64,000 nucleotides of DNA, from the NCBI GenBank assembly GCA_963854835.1, contig OY978527.1, positions 27,431,029 through 27,495,028 on the forward strand. The letters run 5' to 3'. Below the pieces are notes generated by a model, which was not told the DNA's origin, did no database searches, and saw nothing but the letters and a program-made list of their open reading frames with translations. Below, piece after piece: positions 10,791 to 21,330 of the stretch (the stretch's first letter is position 1; each line of letters begins with the position of its first letter). Source of the stretch: Megamerina dolium. Its lineage: Eukaryota; Arthropoda; Insecta; Diptera; Megamerinidae. The translations under genes were made by a program, and so were the position numbers.

Positions 10791-12916
10791 ATTAGTATTT
10801 TTATTGGCACGCTTTTATTCTTCTCGAGCTCATTATATTTTTTTTTTAATGCATTCATTTCTATATTCTTTAATATATATTCTTGTTCACAAAGGGCTAG
10901 CTCCTTTATCTGTGAACTGTGCATTGAACTATGTAGTTTCTCCAACATTGAATCTAGTTTCAAAGGGTCATCGCTACAAGTCATTTGCACTTCAATATTT
11001 ATAATTTTTACTGTAGTACTACTTTCTTTATCGATAATAATTTTCAATTTATATAAATTCTTAACGTCAATGAAGGATGTACATTCCCGAATATGAAGTT
11101 GATCAGGCTTCTTAGGAGATGTTTTTCCGTTCATGCGTTTCCCGGGTAATAAATTTTCATCTTTCTTATATGCATGCGTTATTTCATTATTAATTTGTGC
11201 GGCCTTGCTCCTTGTTAAAATGTTAATATATTTTTCTTTTGTTATTTCTGTTTCACTCGTGGGTATCATTGCTTTTAAAGTGTTGCTGTCTATTTTGATG
11301 CGTGACAGTGCATCTGCGTTAGTGTTTATTTTGCCTTGTTTGTATATTATTTCAAAGTCATAATCAGATAAGTCTACTCTGATTCTAGTCATTTTCGATG
11401 ATGGGTTTTTGTGTGCGAATAATGAGACTAATGGTCTGTGGTCGGTTACGACAATAATTTTTTTTCCGTACAGGTAAGTTCGGAATTGGTTTATGCCCCA
11501 ATGAATAGCTAATAATTCTTTTTCAATTATAGGTTTATTGATATCGTGTTTTTGCAATGCTTTACTTGCATAGGAAATTGGTAGGTCATGTCCTATTTCA
11601 CCTTGTGATAATATTGCTCCTAGAGCAAAGTCAGATGCGTCAGTAGTAAGTATAAAGGGTTTATCGAAACTAGGGTATTGTAAGATTGGTGGTTTAATTA
11701 ATTTATCTTTTAATGTGCTGAATGCTTTTTCACATTCTTCTGACCAAATGAAAGGTTGTCCCTTTTTTAATAGTGAGTTTAGACATTTTGCTATTGATGC
11801 AAAATCTGGTATAAATCGTCTGTAATAATTGCAAAATGCAATGAATCTTCGTGTTTCATCTGCGTTTGTTGGTCTCGGATAATTGAGTACTATCTCGCAT
11901 TTGGTTGGGTCAGTTTTTACACCTTTGTCTGTAATTAAATGTCCTAGGTAAAGTACTTCTGGTTTGAGGAATTGGCATTTGCTTGCATTCAGTTTCAGAT
12001 TGTATTTCTTTAGTCTTTCGAATACTTTTAAAAGATTTTGATTGTAGTGCCGTATGGAACATCCAAAAACGATAATGTCGTCAACGTAGTAAAATGCTTC
12101 TGATTTTAAGCCAGAGAGTGCTATAGTTAGCATTCTTTGAAAACTGTTAGAGGATATTTTTAATCCAAATGGTAATCGTTTGAATTGATAATGACCGTCT
12201 TGGGTCGAAAAAGCTGTAACAGGTCTTGAGTCATTATCTAATGGGATTTGGTGAAATGAACTTGTCATGTCTAATGTGGTGAAGTATTTTGCTCTTCCTA
12301 GCATATCTAGTATGTCTTCTAGTCGTGTTAATGGGAATTTGTCGTTTATTATTTTGTCATTAAGTTTTCTATAGTCAACCACTAATCGCCATTTTTTGTT
12401 GCCATTTTCACTTTTCTTTGGTACTAGAAGTAATGGTGAGTTGTAAGGGCTAACTGAAGGTTCAATAATGTCGTCCTCAATCATTCCTTGTATTTGTTTC
12501 TCAATTTCTTCCTGGTGAGTATGTGGAAGTCTATAGTTTTTTATGTATACTGGTGAGTTATCTGTCAAGTTTAGCTTTTGTGTATAAAATGTGTTGGTTG
12601 AAAGCTGTTCACCTTCTAAGTGAAATATTGATTGATATTTTCTAAATATGTCGTGTAATTCTGATTCCATATTTTTATCGAATTTTCCTAGGTTTAATTC
12701 CTTCATTAATTTATTGAAACGTGTGTTGTTGTAAATGTTTGTATGTTGGTAAGTCATAATATCATAGTCTGCTAAATCTTCTGTGATAATTTTTATGTTT
12801 TTAATTTTTGATGTGTGGTTGTTTACGTTTATAATTTTGATGTGACAATTTCCATTTGCAGGGGCTATTGAATTGGCTAGGAATACGCCCTGTTGTATTT
12901 CCTGATTTAATATGAC
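10781..12916 (-). pseudogene. pol: E2 reverse transcriptase and RNase H
   Basis: A long open frame (ATG at 12757; the frame itself stays open upstream to about 12920). RT motifs include KWRLVVDYRKLND, LDMTSSFHQIPL and the catalytic YVDD in FYYVDDIIVFG. RNase H shows TTDASDFALG, EKELLAIHWG, TDHRPLVSLF and NADALSR. Downstream is a linker toward integrase that ends at a stop (10781), one base out of frame with integrase. The segment itself has no internal stop. The connection to the protease requires a -1 shift at 12922-12928. Confidence 0.87.
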
Positions 12917-13329
12917 GCTGTCTTTTTTACGTTTAGTTTTATTGGGAATATCATTTCTGTTCTAGGTGGTATCTCGAAAGTGTCTTTTGGTTGAAATTTA
13001 TTGCCTAGTGGTAATGTTGTTTCCCTGTTATTAATTGTTGCTGTCAATGTAAATGTTTCATAATCAATTTTACACAAGTGATCTATTAAGAAGTCTATTC
13101 CGATTATTCCATCAGTGACAGTCGGAAAATCTTCTGTAACTAAGTGGAAGTTGATGCTAGTTTTATCTTTTCCTATATCAAAAGTTAAAATAGCAGTTCC
13201 TATTGAAGTGATTTCGTCTTTAGTAATACCTGTCAATTTGTATTTGTTGTTACTGTCATATTCAAATTCGTTATTAAATGGATATTTGCAAATAGAAATG
13301 TCGGCGCCAGTGTCTATGAGAAATGTCAT
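12907..13329 (-). CDS. pro: E2 aspartic protease
   Basis: 140 codons with active site FLIDTGADISI and a C-terminal GIIGIDFLI block, the usual retropepsin layout. It begins at an ATG just before the active site and lies in a different frame from gag, with 75 bases between the gag stop (13405) and this ATG. The frame ends in a stop 15 bases beyond a run of six A followed by G. The downstream RT frame opens -1 of it at that run. Either the protease is a separate unit joined by frameshifting, or the run carries a one-base error. Confidence 0.7.
   Translation of the reverse strand: MTFLIDTGADISICKYPFNNEFEYDSNNKYKLTGITKDEITSIGTAILTFDIGKDKTSINFHLVTEDFPTVTDGIIGIDFLIDHLCKIDYETFTLTATINNRETTLPLGNKFQPKDTFEIPPRTEMIFPIKLNVKKTASY
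12922..12928 (-). promoter_or_regulatory. Possible -1 frameshift heptamer A-AAA-AAG
   Basis: On the minus strand the protease codons GTA-AAA-AAG place the canonical slippery heptamer A-AAA-AAG exactly in phase. Slipping back one base enters the open RT frame directly. A one-base deletion or sequencing error in the A-run would look the same. Confidence 0.35.
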
Positions 13330-13404
13330 GTGTGTTGTAGATTGTAATGAAATTTGTCAAATCTTTTGTAATCAAGTAAATATTTTTTTGTACCCCGGAG
13401 GAAT

Positions 13405-14454
13405 TTAGTTGTTGTCCTCCGGGTCGCCTACGTTTCCCTGAAGGTTAGTAATGTTTATTTGGCGACTGTTTCTATGGTATTGTTGTACTTGTCTGTTGTT
13501 GTTATTATATCTGTTGCCGTTATTATATCTGTTGCCGTTATTGTAATTTCTATTATTGTTGGTGTTATTATGATGGCCGTTATTGTTTGCGGGTCTAAAG
13601 TTATGGCTGTTAGTATTGTTTGTGGGTCTAAAGTTGTTCCGATTGTTATTGTAGTTATTGGGTCTGTTATTATTGTTTCTAAAATTATTATTGTTAGCGT
13701 ATCTCATTTGGGCATTATTGTTGGGGTTGAAATTAGTATGGTTGTTGTACCTGTGGTTGTTAGAAATAAACATGACTCTTGAATTGTTGCCTTGACTATT
13801 TTGTTCAAGTTCAAGAGCTAAATCTACTGCTGATTCGAAAGTTTTTGGTAGTGACGCGAATATTGTCTGTTTGTACCGTTCATTTATTCCATTTTTAAAT
13901 ACGGTTAGACTGTACTGTTCATTTAGTTGCGTAATTAAAGCTTTCTGTTCTGTGGTGGCACTATTGCCTATTTGTGATATCTGTAGTTTGTTAAGTTCTG
14001 CAGTTAGTGACAAAATGTTGTTCCTAAATGTTGTTATACTTTGGTTTCTCTGGTAAAGGTTCGTTAGTTGGTTTTGTATCTGTGGGATAGTTTTTGTGGA
14101 TTTATATTTTGCAATAAGTGAACCTTTTAAGTCTTGGAATGTGGTTGATGTTTGGACAGAAGATATATTAGTCCTTACTGTTTGGGTTAGTTTCACATAT
14201 ATCACGTAGTCGATTAGTGCAGTTTTGCCGGCTTCAGTCAGACCATGATAAATGATTTCTACAATTTTAAGGAATGATTCCAATTCCTTGTAATTTCCCG
14301 AAAAGCTGGGAATAGCTTTGGTCGCTATTTCTAAGTGGAATTCGGACATTATGGATATCGGGTTTTCTACTTCAGTTTTGCTTGATTTTTTTTTGTCGGT
14401 GTCAATGATGTAAATTATTGGTGTATCAATGTCGTGTGGTATGGTACTCTCCAA
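13405..14454 (-). CDS. gag: E2 Gag
   Basis: 349 codons with no interruption. The N-terminal two thirds is a helical capsid-like region. The C-terminal third is an asparagine-rich, arginine-containing low-complexity tail (about residues 240-340), in place of a CCHC zinc knuckle. This is common in this branch of Gypsy Gag proteins, where the basic tail is thought to bind RNA. The start codon overlaps the end of the preceding small ORF by 29 bases. The AAT/GTT-rich DNA at 13480-13745 is the codon run behind the tail. It looks intact. Confidence 0.85.
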   Translation of the reverse strand: MESTIPHDIDTPIIYIIDTDKKKSSKTEVENPISIMSEFHLEIATKAIPSFSGNYKELESFLKIVEIIYHGLTEAGKTALIDYVIYVKLTQTVRTNISSVQTSTTFQDLKGSLIAKYKSTKTIPQIQNQLTNLYQRNQSITTFRNNILSLTAELNKLQISQIGNSATTEQKALITQLNEQYSLTVFKNGINERYKQTIFASLPKTFESAVDLALELEQNSQGNNSRVMFISNNHRYNNHTNFNPNNNAQMRYANNNNFRNNNNRPNNYNNNRNNFRPTNNTNSHNFRPANNNGHHNNTNNNRNYNNGNRYNNGNRYNNNNRQVQQYHRNSRQINITNLQGNVGDPEDNN

Positions 14455-14653
14455 TTCGTAATACGCAAGTATTTTTACTAACTTGTCCCTGTGTTGCCAA
14501 AAGATATCTATTGTTTGGATTTTCTGATTCTTTTTTGTTTATATTTGCTGTTTCTATTAAGTCTTGGTTAGACTTTTGTTCAATTGACTGACCAATCTCG
14601 TAGCCAGCGAATATTAGTGGAGTGGCATTAAATATTTTCTTCCACCAACTCAT
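14426..14653 (-). CDS. E2 small ORF 2 (75 aa), overlapping gag
   Basis: Starts with MSWWKKIF, has a short hydrophobic stretch (NATPLIFAGYEIG), then a polar tail. The stop lies inside gag, 29 bases after the gag ATG in another frame, so gag could be reached by termination-reinitiation or leaky scanning. I do not recognise a domain. Short ORFs ahead of gag are a feature I associate with the 412 lineage, but function is unknown. The N-terminus could be a membrane-contacting segment (inference). Confidence 0.5.
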   Translation of the reverse strand: MSWWKKIFNATPLIFAGYEIGQSIEQKSNQDLIETANINKKESENPNNRYLLATQGQVSKNTCVLRIGEYHTTRH

Positions 14654-15057
14654 TTTTTAAAATTTTATTTGTTATTTATTTATTGTATTTTTTTTTTTTT
14701 TTTTTTACAATTTGTATTGCGGCCTGTGCCGTTGGGCAAATGTATTGGTCAGAAGGACCACGTAATTTAAAATTCTTACTGTCAAACAATATAATAATTT
14801 TTTTTTATTTTCTACCATATATTTTAGCCTGTGCCCAATCCTTCTGCAATCACTGCAGTTTGAGGGCTCATGCATTTTTTTATATACTTAATCTACCTAA
14901 TATACTAGTTATATACTATATATATACTGTTAATTGGTGGTTTGGTGCATGTCTTGGAAGGCACTGTAGTATGTGGTGTGCGTCTGTGCTGATACTGTTG
15001 GTTTGGAAAGCTCTGTAGTTTTTGGTTCGTGGTTTTGCTGTTGTTTGTATTGGCTTT
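14654..15057. other. E2 spacer between small ORFs
   Basis: 404 bases with no convincing ORF. It holds a long T-run (14689-14707) and AT-rich sequence with TATATACTATATATATA around 14910-14930. Presumably transcribed as part of the E2 leader. Nothing else recognised. Confidence 0.4.
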
Positions 15058-15396
15058 TCAACTCGCTGAGTATGCGCTTCTTTTCTTGGTTGTGGTTGCC
15101 AGATTTAGTTGCGTATATAGAATAGATTTCTCCCTCCTTCTCTGAAATGCCTTGCCTGCTCGTTTTTTCTTTGGCTTTGGTGGTAGTGTCGGCAGATGGT
15201 GCTGTCCCTTTTGTCGGTTTTTATACTCTGCAATAGTAATTGCCCTTGGACCTTGTTTAATTGGTCCAGGGATGTATTTTGGTCGTATAGTGACGGTGTT
15301 GGTGTCGACTGGAACGTAAGGTTCTGGACTGTAGATGGATTTTTCGAAATCCTCCAGAAATTCATTCAACTGAATCCTATCTATTTCTGAGTTCAT
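15058..15396 (-). CDS. E2 small ORF 1 (112 aa)
   Basis: First ORF after the E2 primer site, about 120 bases from the LTR. The N-terminal half is acidic (EIDRIQLNEFLEDFEKS), the middle is proline- and threonine-rich, and the C-terminal third is strongly basic (PKPKKKRAGK, RRREK), which looks like a nuclear or nucleolar signal or RNA-binding patch. No domain recognised. Intact reading frame. The same acidic-to-basic layout occurs in the small ORF before E1 gag. Confidence 0.5.
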   Translation of the reverse strand: MNSEIDRIQLNEFLEDFEKSIYSPEPYVPVDTNTVTIRPKYIPGPIKQGPRAITIAEYKNRQKGQHHLPTLPPKPKKKRAGKAFQRRREKSILYTQLNLATTTKKRSAYSAS

Positions 15397-15500
15397 TTGG
15401 TACTCGAGAAAAAAGGATTGCTGAATTTGAAAATTATTGAAAAGTCGTATGAAGAGCTGAACAAGGGATCAGGATCAGGATCAGTGATCACAGGATCAGT

Positions 15501-15516
15501 GGTCGCAGGATCGCCA
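15501..15516 (-). promoter_or_regulatory. E2 primer-binding site
   Basis: On the minus strand TGGCGATCCTGCGACC follows the LTR directly. TGGCGA is the CCA-end complement of a tRNA, plausibly a tRNA-Arg as in mdg1/412, but I cannot confirm the isoacceptor. GATCAG-type repeats follow at 15470-15500. Confidence 0.55.
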
Positions 15517-15980
15517 TGTAAAGGTTCTGACTTCTAGTGTGATAAGTGTGGTGTAATGTTTAGTGTAATTGTTGCCTTGGATTTAACAGCAGTGCAACTC
15601 TGCTAATCTTTAGGCTAGCTTAGGCCAGCCGGAATATGAATTGAAAACGAGAAGTCAAGTTTGAAGTCAAGTTAGCAATTAACTTTATTGAACATTTGCA
15701 ATCTTATTTATACACATATTTGGGCAACTTCGATTCCCAAAAATTGCAGACCAAGCAACAAATTGGACTATGCACTAAGTAAAAATGTAAAAATGTAAAC
15801 AAACAATTTTGTAAACTAAAGTGACTTTGATTCCAATAGTTGCTGACACAGCAGCAGCATAGATGTCGACTTTACATTGCATAACCGAAAAGAACATTTG
15901 CTCAGTAAGCGGAAGCCTGGTCGTTGGCTTTGCTTGCAAATGTAAACAAACGTTTGCTCACTAAGTGTAAGCGTGGATAT
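15517..15980 (-). repeat. E2 5' LTR, first part
   Basis: Matches 8889-9353 almost base for base and stops at ATAT (15977-15980), where E3 is inserted. The remainder is at 24094-24208. Confidence 0.92.
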
Positions 15981-16418
15981 AATTAAAGGGGGGACGTCGC
16001 ACTGGGGAAGGAGTTCAAAATCTTATTTGAAACTCTCAACCTTTTTCTTTTAAGCGGAAACTTCTTCGTTTTCGCTAACGTGCAACGGAGTCTCAAATCG
16101 GAAAAGAAACGCGACTTCTTTGTTTTGCTTCTTGCTGAGAACTGATTCTTTATTCGTTCTTTTTAATCTTACGTTCTACTTATCTGTGCGCGCAGGCACT
16201 TGTATGGATAAATGTATGTACATATGTATAAATGTATGTGTGTGTGTGTGTTTGGTTGTTTGCATGCATTCCATAGTGAGCGTTATTTGCTTGGTCAGCG
16301 GAAAAGTGTAACCAAGTTGCATTCGTTTCAAGAAAGAGTTCTTGTTAGAAGTCTTTCTTGAAATGAATTTTGTTTATTTATTATTTTGTGTGGGTAGTGT
16401 AGGACACAATATGTGACT
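15981..16418 (-). repeat. E3 3' LTR
   Basis: 438 bases, nearly identical to 23633-24089. It contains a GT/TATG microsatellite at about 16211-16251 that varies between copies. Confidence 0.92.
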
Positions 16419-16429
16419 CCTCCACCCCT
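16419..16429 (-). promoter_or_regulatory. E3 polypurine tract
   Basis: AGGGGTGGAGG on the minus strand, directly before the 3' LTR. Confidence 0.7.
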
Positions 16430-16842
16430 AGATTCAACGGTCCCTGTTGAATTATTTTTATTTTATTTATTTATTTTTTTTTTTTTCGTCACTTTGGCAT
16501 GTTGCAATTTTCTTATTCGTAATTGTACATAATTCCATTCTAAGGTTATAAATTTAATGGTATTAATTATAAGATATATTTTTTTTCTCTTTTTTTTTTT
16601 TTTAATTATACTTGAAGGATTTATTTTATTTATGTTGCTTAAAATTATATTTAAAGGATTTCTTTATTTGCGTTAAACTACAATATATTTATTTTATATA
16701 GTGTCTTGCATTGAGATGGAAAAAGTGCTTCACATGGATAGAAAGTGTTTAGTTCAGATGGACAAATTAATCGTTGCCGATATTAATTCATAAAAAATAG
16801 TGGGATAATATTTTGTTTTTGCTAAGTATTCTGTAGCTATAA
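16430..16842. other. E3 3' untranslated region
   Basis: Between env and the polypurine tract; AT-rich with T-runs near 16479 and 16593. No coding content recognised. Confidence 0.5.
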
Positions 16843-18364
16843 CTACATTGTTGTAACTTCTACTCTATTCTGTCCATTTTTTGGACCTAACAGTGGACCA
16901 ATTATGGTTTCTGATTTTTGAGTGTCTCTTTCATTTGGGGCTGATTGAATAGCCAGTTCTACGTTTACATTAGTGTTCCTCTTATTTTTGTTATATATTG
17001 TACATATTATTAAGATTCCTATCGCTATCAATAGTATTGTTAATGCGCTTATACCGTAATTGATATCTTTGTGCAGTTTTAGTTATTCGAGTTTATTAAT
17101 GTTTTCTTTTTGTTTTATTATTATTTCCGAAAAGTTTATTTCTCTTTCGAAGTGTACTGTGTTATTTTCTTTTTCGGGGTAGATGTATTTTTCTTCAACA
17201 ATGACTTTTGTGTTTTGAAATATTTCGTTATTTATCTGAATTCTACAATTGTAAAAGTGCGTTACCTTCAAGCACGATTTCCCTATTATCGCAATTCTGT
17301 TTTATCTCTATTTTATTTGCATTTTTTATTAAAATCGTATCATCTTCGATATTCTCGATTGTTGTTTTATTATTATGTTTTGATTTACATTGGTTAAATG
17401 GGCAAATGCTGATTTCTTTTAAATTTTTGAGGTGTGCTTTCTCTGTAAATTTGTATATTTTGTTTCCTATTGTAATGACGTATTTCTGTTCCTCTATAAT
17501 TTCGAAATGTTGTTTATTGGGTATTGGGGTTATTAATGTTAGATCTGCTTTAATGTATGATGTTGGTATTTTTATAGCTAGGATTAACGAGTCATCTTTG
17601 TATGAAAGAAGTCCCATTTCTACATTTTTTAATTTATACACATCGATGTTAAATTTCTCGATTTCTTCTGTCGATAATATACTGGGGTGTAATATATTAT
17701 GTTTTGCTGAGGCTATGTTGTCTTGAATCTGTTCAATTTTACTTTCTAAGTATTTGAGTTTGAGCATTTGATCAAAGTAGAGCATGTGTTTCGTGGTTCT
17801 ATCATTGGATGTTCTTATTTCCTGAAAGGCTTTTAGTATTTCTGTTCTATCGTTCTCTATGGTCTTTTTAAGTGTGTTTATGGACCTGTTAAAATTGTCG
17901 TTTATATATATTTGTTTATTTACCGTTTCTATTATATTGTGGTTATTTTTTTCTATTATATCTAGGTGCTGTAATATATTTTCTCTATCCTCATTATCCA
18001 TTGTTCCAAAAAGCCATTTTTGTGTGGTCCCTATAATATTTATTAATCCCCTACGTTTCCTACTTCCTTCTATTGGCATTAGTGTATTTATTTTTGCTTT
18101 AATAATTTTTATTTCATCGTATAGCATTTCTCTGTCGTTGATGGTGAACTGGTTAAGGTTATCTTCTAAATTATGTTCTATTTTATTTATAATTTGTTTA
18201 AATTCATTAGGGTGTATTATATGTATTACCGTTGTCGTTTGATTTATTATTTCTATTTCTCTGATCCTTATTTTCGCGTACCCCGTTTCGTTTTCCAGTT
18301 TATTGATCTGTAGAAGTGCGATGATTGTCGTTATTATCATTAGTAGTATTGCGATTTTCGCCAT
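16843..18364 (-). pseudogene. env: E3 envelope glycoprotein, broken
   Basis: Starts MAKIAILLMIITTIIALL, a signal peptide. A RKRR furin-type site followed by GLINIIG lies near residue 108, then a long helical ectodomain, cysteines in the CPFNQC region, and finally a membrane anchor (IAIGILIICTIY) and polar tail ending at 16843. The main frame runs 373 codons to 17243. It is then lost by a one-base frameshift at about 17255-17270, and a stop follows before the membrane anchor (about 17083). The start overlaps the pol tail. The family role is membrane fusion; a membrane-anchored product is not possible from this copy. Confidence 0.85.
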
Positions 18365-21330
18365 TTTGATCCTGAAATTTAAATTTTCGTTTAACTTGGG
18401 TTTTGTATGCTTTTCTAAAATTCGAATCTTTAGATACTAAATGATTTCCCTCTTCTCTAAAGTTATCTACTCTTTTATATCTTGTTTGCGTTTTACTAAC
18501 CCTATAGTTCTTTATGTAATTATTCTGAAAATCCTGTATGTTTACTCTATTCTCCCTGTTATTGATATTATTTATCCTAACTTCTTTCTGTTTTTGTAGG
18601 TTTTCTGCAAATTCAGTTAGTTCTTGTTCAGAAAGTAGGTTATTTATGAAATCGATTGGTCTCCTTTTTATCGTAGAATGTATGGTATTATTGTGGTATT
18701 ATTGTACGGTATTATTGTATGGTATTATTGTATTGAATTCTTTCTTTTATGGCATTTATAATTGATATCCAAGTTCTGTCTTTTAATGATTTGGCTGTTG
18801 CGTATTTAGTTAATCTATCGATGCTTGTGAGGTACATTACGCCTCTTTGTGGGTACCAAATATCAAAATGAACAATTTCATTGTGTTTCCTGGGAGTTTC
18901 TGTGATATTTAAACTATGTTTGATAGGGTTCCTGTCGAATTTCGCTTTGTTACATATTTCACAATTATTGATGTATTTCTGTATTTCCTTTTGTAGTTTG
19001 GGGTAGTAATGTGTTTTCTTTATTTCCTCCAATATTTCATTTATTCCCCTGTGATTATTTTCTAAGTGTTTCTCTTCGATCAATGTTAAAAGTTCTCCTC
19101 TATCTATTATGTCTTTTAGAATTATATTCGATCTCATTACCTTTAAGCTTGTGTTGTTTGCGAAAAATTTTATATATAACTCTTGAAATTGTAGGAATAA
19201 TTTGTCATCTGGGCAATAAATTACGATTAACCCTTTTCCAGGTAAATTTTCTTGCATTAATTTTAAAATGTCACTTTCGAGTGTTACATTTATTGTGTGA
19301 TATATTATTTTCTTTGTTACTGTTTGTCTTTGCGCTCTTTGAATTATCAGTTGATTTTTATATATGTTGATTGCATTCTCCGTTATTTTTATGAAGTGTG
19401 TACTATCAGTTTCTGCACTGTGTATTGTGTTTATATCGTCATCATCGAATATTTCGTTTAGATTTAACTCCATCGCATTACTATTTTCGTAATTTAGTCT
19501 GCTTAAACCATCAGCAATTACGTTTTCTTTTCCTTTTATATAATTAATATCAAAATCGAACACATTTAGCTTTATTTTCCATCTTTGGAGTTTAGCATTT
19601 GGTTCTTTTAAGTTGTTCAGCCAGATTAATGGTCTATGATCTGTTCTGATAGTGAAGTGACGGCCAAATAAGTATGGACGGAAATATTTCGTCGCCCAAA
19701 CTATCGCAAGTAATTCTTTTTCTATTGTACTGTAATTCTTTTCATGCCCGTTTAGTGATCTACTCGCATAACAGATAACTTTATCGGTTTGTAGTAATGC
19801 CGTGCCTAAAGCAAAGTTGCTGGCATCTGTCACTAGTGTGAAGGCTTTACTGAAATCTGGGTGAATTAAAATTGGTTCTGCTTTTATTAGTTCCTTTAAT
19901 TTATTAAATGCTTTTATATAATCTTTATCATTGCAGTTTATTTTCGCATCTTTCTTCAAGTACTTAATCATGTGATACGCAATTTTCGAATAATCTTTGA
20001 TAAATCTTCTATAATATCCTGTAATTTCTAAAAATGCTTTTATCTCCTTAACGCTTTTTGGAAGTAGAATCTTTTCTATTGCTTCCACTTTTTGCGGGTT
20101 TGGTTTAATACCTTCTTTTGTAATCAAATGGCCTAGGAACTTTGTCTCTTGCCTTAAAAAGTCGCATTTATTTATTTGTATTTTTAAATTTTTCTCCTTC
20201 AATCTCATTAAAATTTTACTCAACGATTCTAGGTGTTCTTCTACGCTTGTAGAAAATACTAGGATATCGTCGATGTATACAGTACAAATTTTTCCGATAT
20301 ATTCTTTTAGAATTTCGTTCATTAACCTTCGGAACGTTGCTGGTGCATTTCGCAGTCCAAAGGGCATTCTTAAAAATTCATAATGTCCGTTTGCAGTGGA
20401 GAACGCTGTTTTATGTATGTCGCGTTCATCCATTTCAATTTGATGAAAACCTTTGGCTAAATCAAGCGTTGAAAAATATTGGCATCTTCCCAATTTGTCA
20501 AATATATCGTCTATATTTGGAATTGGAAATCTGTCTTCCGTAGTTACGCTATTCAACTTCCTATAGTCAATTACAAGACGCCATTTTTGTTCGTAGGATG
20601 CGTCCAGCTTCTTTGGTACCAGCCAAATAGGGCTGTTGTTAGGACTAGAGGATGCTCTGATTATGCCTTGGGATAGCATTTGGTCTATTTGTTTTTCTAT
20701 TTCCGGTTTGGGGATTTCTGGGTATCGGTAAATTTTGGAGTAAACCGGAATGTCATTCTTAGTCATTATTCTATGTTTAGTTGAACTAGTAAATGTTAAA
20801 TTATCATCTTCATTATAAAATACACTTTTATATCTTTTTAGTATATTTATAAGTCTGTTTCTGTCCATACCGTTAAGGTGATTAGTATCAACGAATTCTG
20901 TGACACATTTGTCTTTTACAGCGTTATTGAAGATTTCCACTTCATTTTCTTTATAACTTATTCTGCTGTACATTTCTTCTTCTTTTGTTAAATAAAAATT
21001 GATTATTGTTTTATTTGTTTTTAAAATTCTGTTTGGGTAGTCTACTATGCAATTAAGTTTTGTTAAAATATTATTACCAATTAGTCCGTCAAAGTTCTTG
21101 TTGAAGTTACATTCAAGAAATTCACACATGAACTCTTCTTCATTGAATTCCTTGAACAATGGGAATTTACAAAGTTTCTTAACTTGTGTTTCTCTTCCCA
21201 GTGCTGTAACTTGCACATTTACTTCGCTCTTCCATTTCGGGTTACTTACTCCTTCATTGATCAAACTGAACTCTGCTCCAGTGTCAATGATGAAATATAG
21301 TTTTCTTACGTGTGTATCGATTACTATATA
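18365..21330 (-). pseudogene. pol: E3 pol with internally deleted integrase
   Basis: Protease (FIIDTGAEF near 21285), RT ([14 protein letters not shown], catalytic YIDD), RNase H (TDASNFALG, EKELLAI, TDHRPLIWL, NVIADGLSR) and the integrase zinc domain (NHRG, CEIC) are all open in one frame. The integrase core keeps its first D (HFDIWYP). It then jumps from NAIKERI to YNNTI, skipping the segment that in E1 carries the second D and the E (roughly 90 residues). At the junction is a tandem repeat (18675-18740) that throws the frame; the integrase tail continues in another frame to 18365. Pol opens -1 of gag with about 30 bases of overlap. Confidence 0.88.
18675..18740. repeat. Tandem GGTATTATTGTAY repeat in E3 integrase
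   Basis: About four imperfect copies of a GGTATTATTGTAT-type unit of 11-15 bases, lying exactly where the integrase core is deleted. On minus it repeats the codons for YNNT. Likely slippage or repair at the deletion junction. Confidence 0.7.

Noticed and set aside
13459..13782. 107-codon valine/isoleucine-rich plus-strand frame
   Set aside because: It is the mirror of the asparagine-rich Gag tail (AAT codons read as ATT/GTT on the other strand).
14426..15396. Reading the two small E2 ORFs as broken env
   Set aside because: They lie upstream of gag, have no membrane anchor or cleavage site, and each has its own ATG and open frame.
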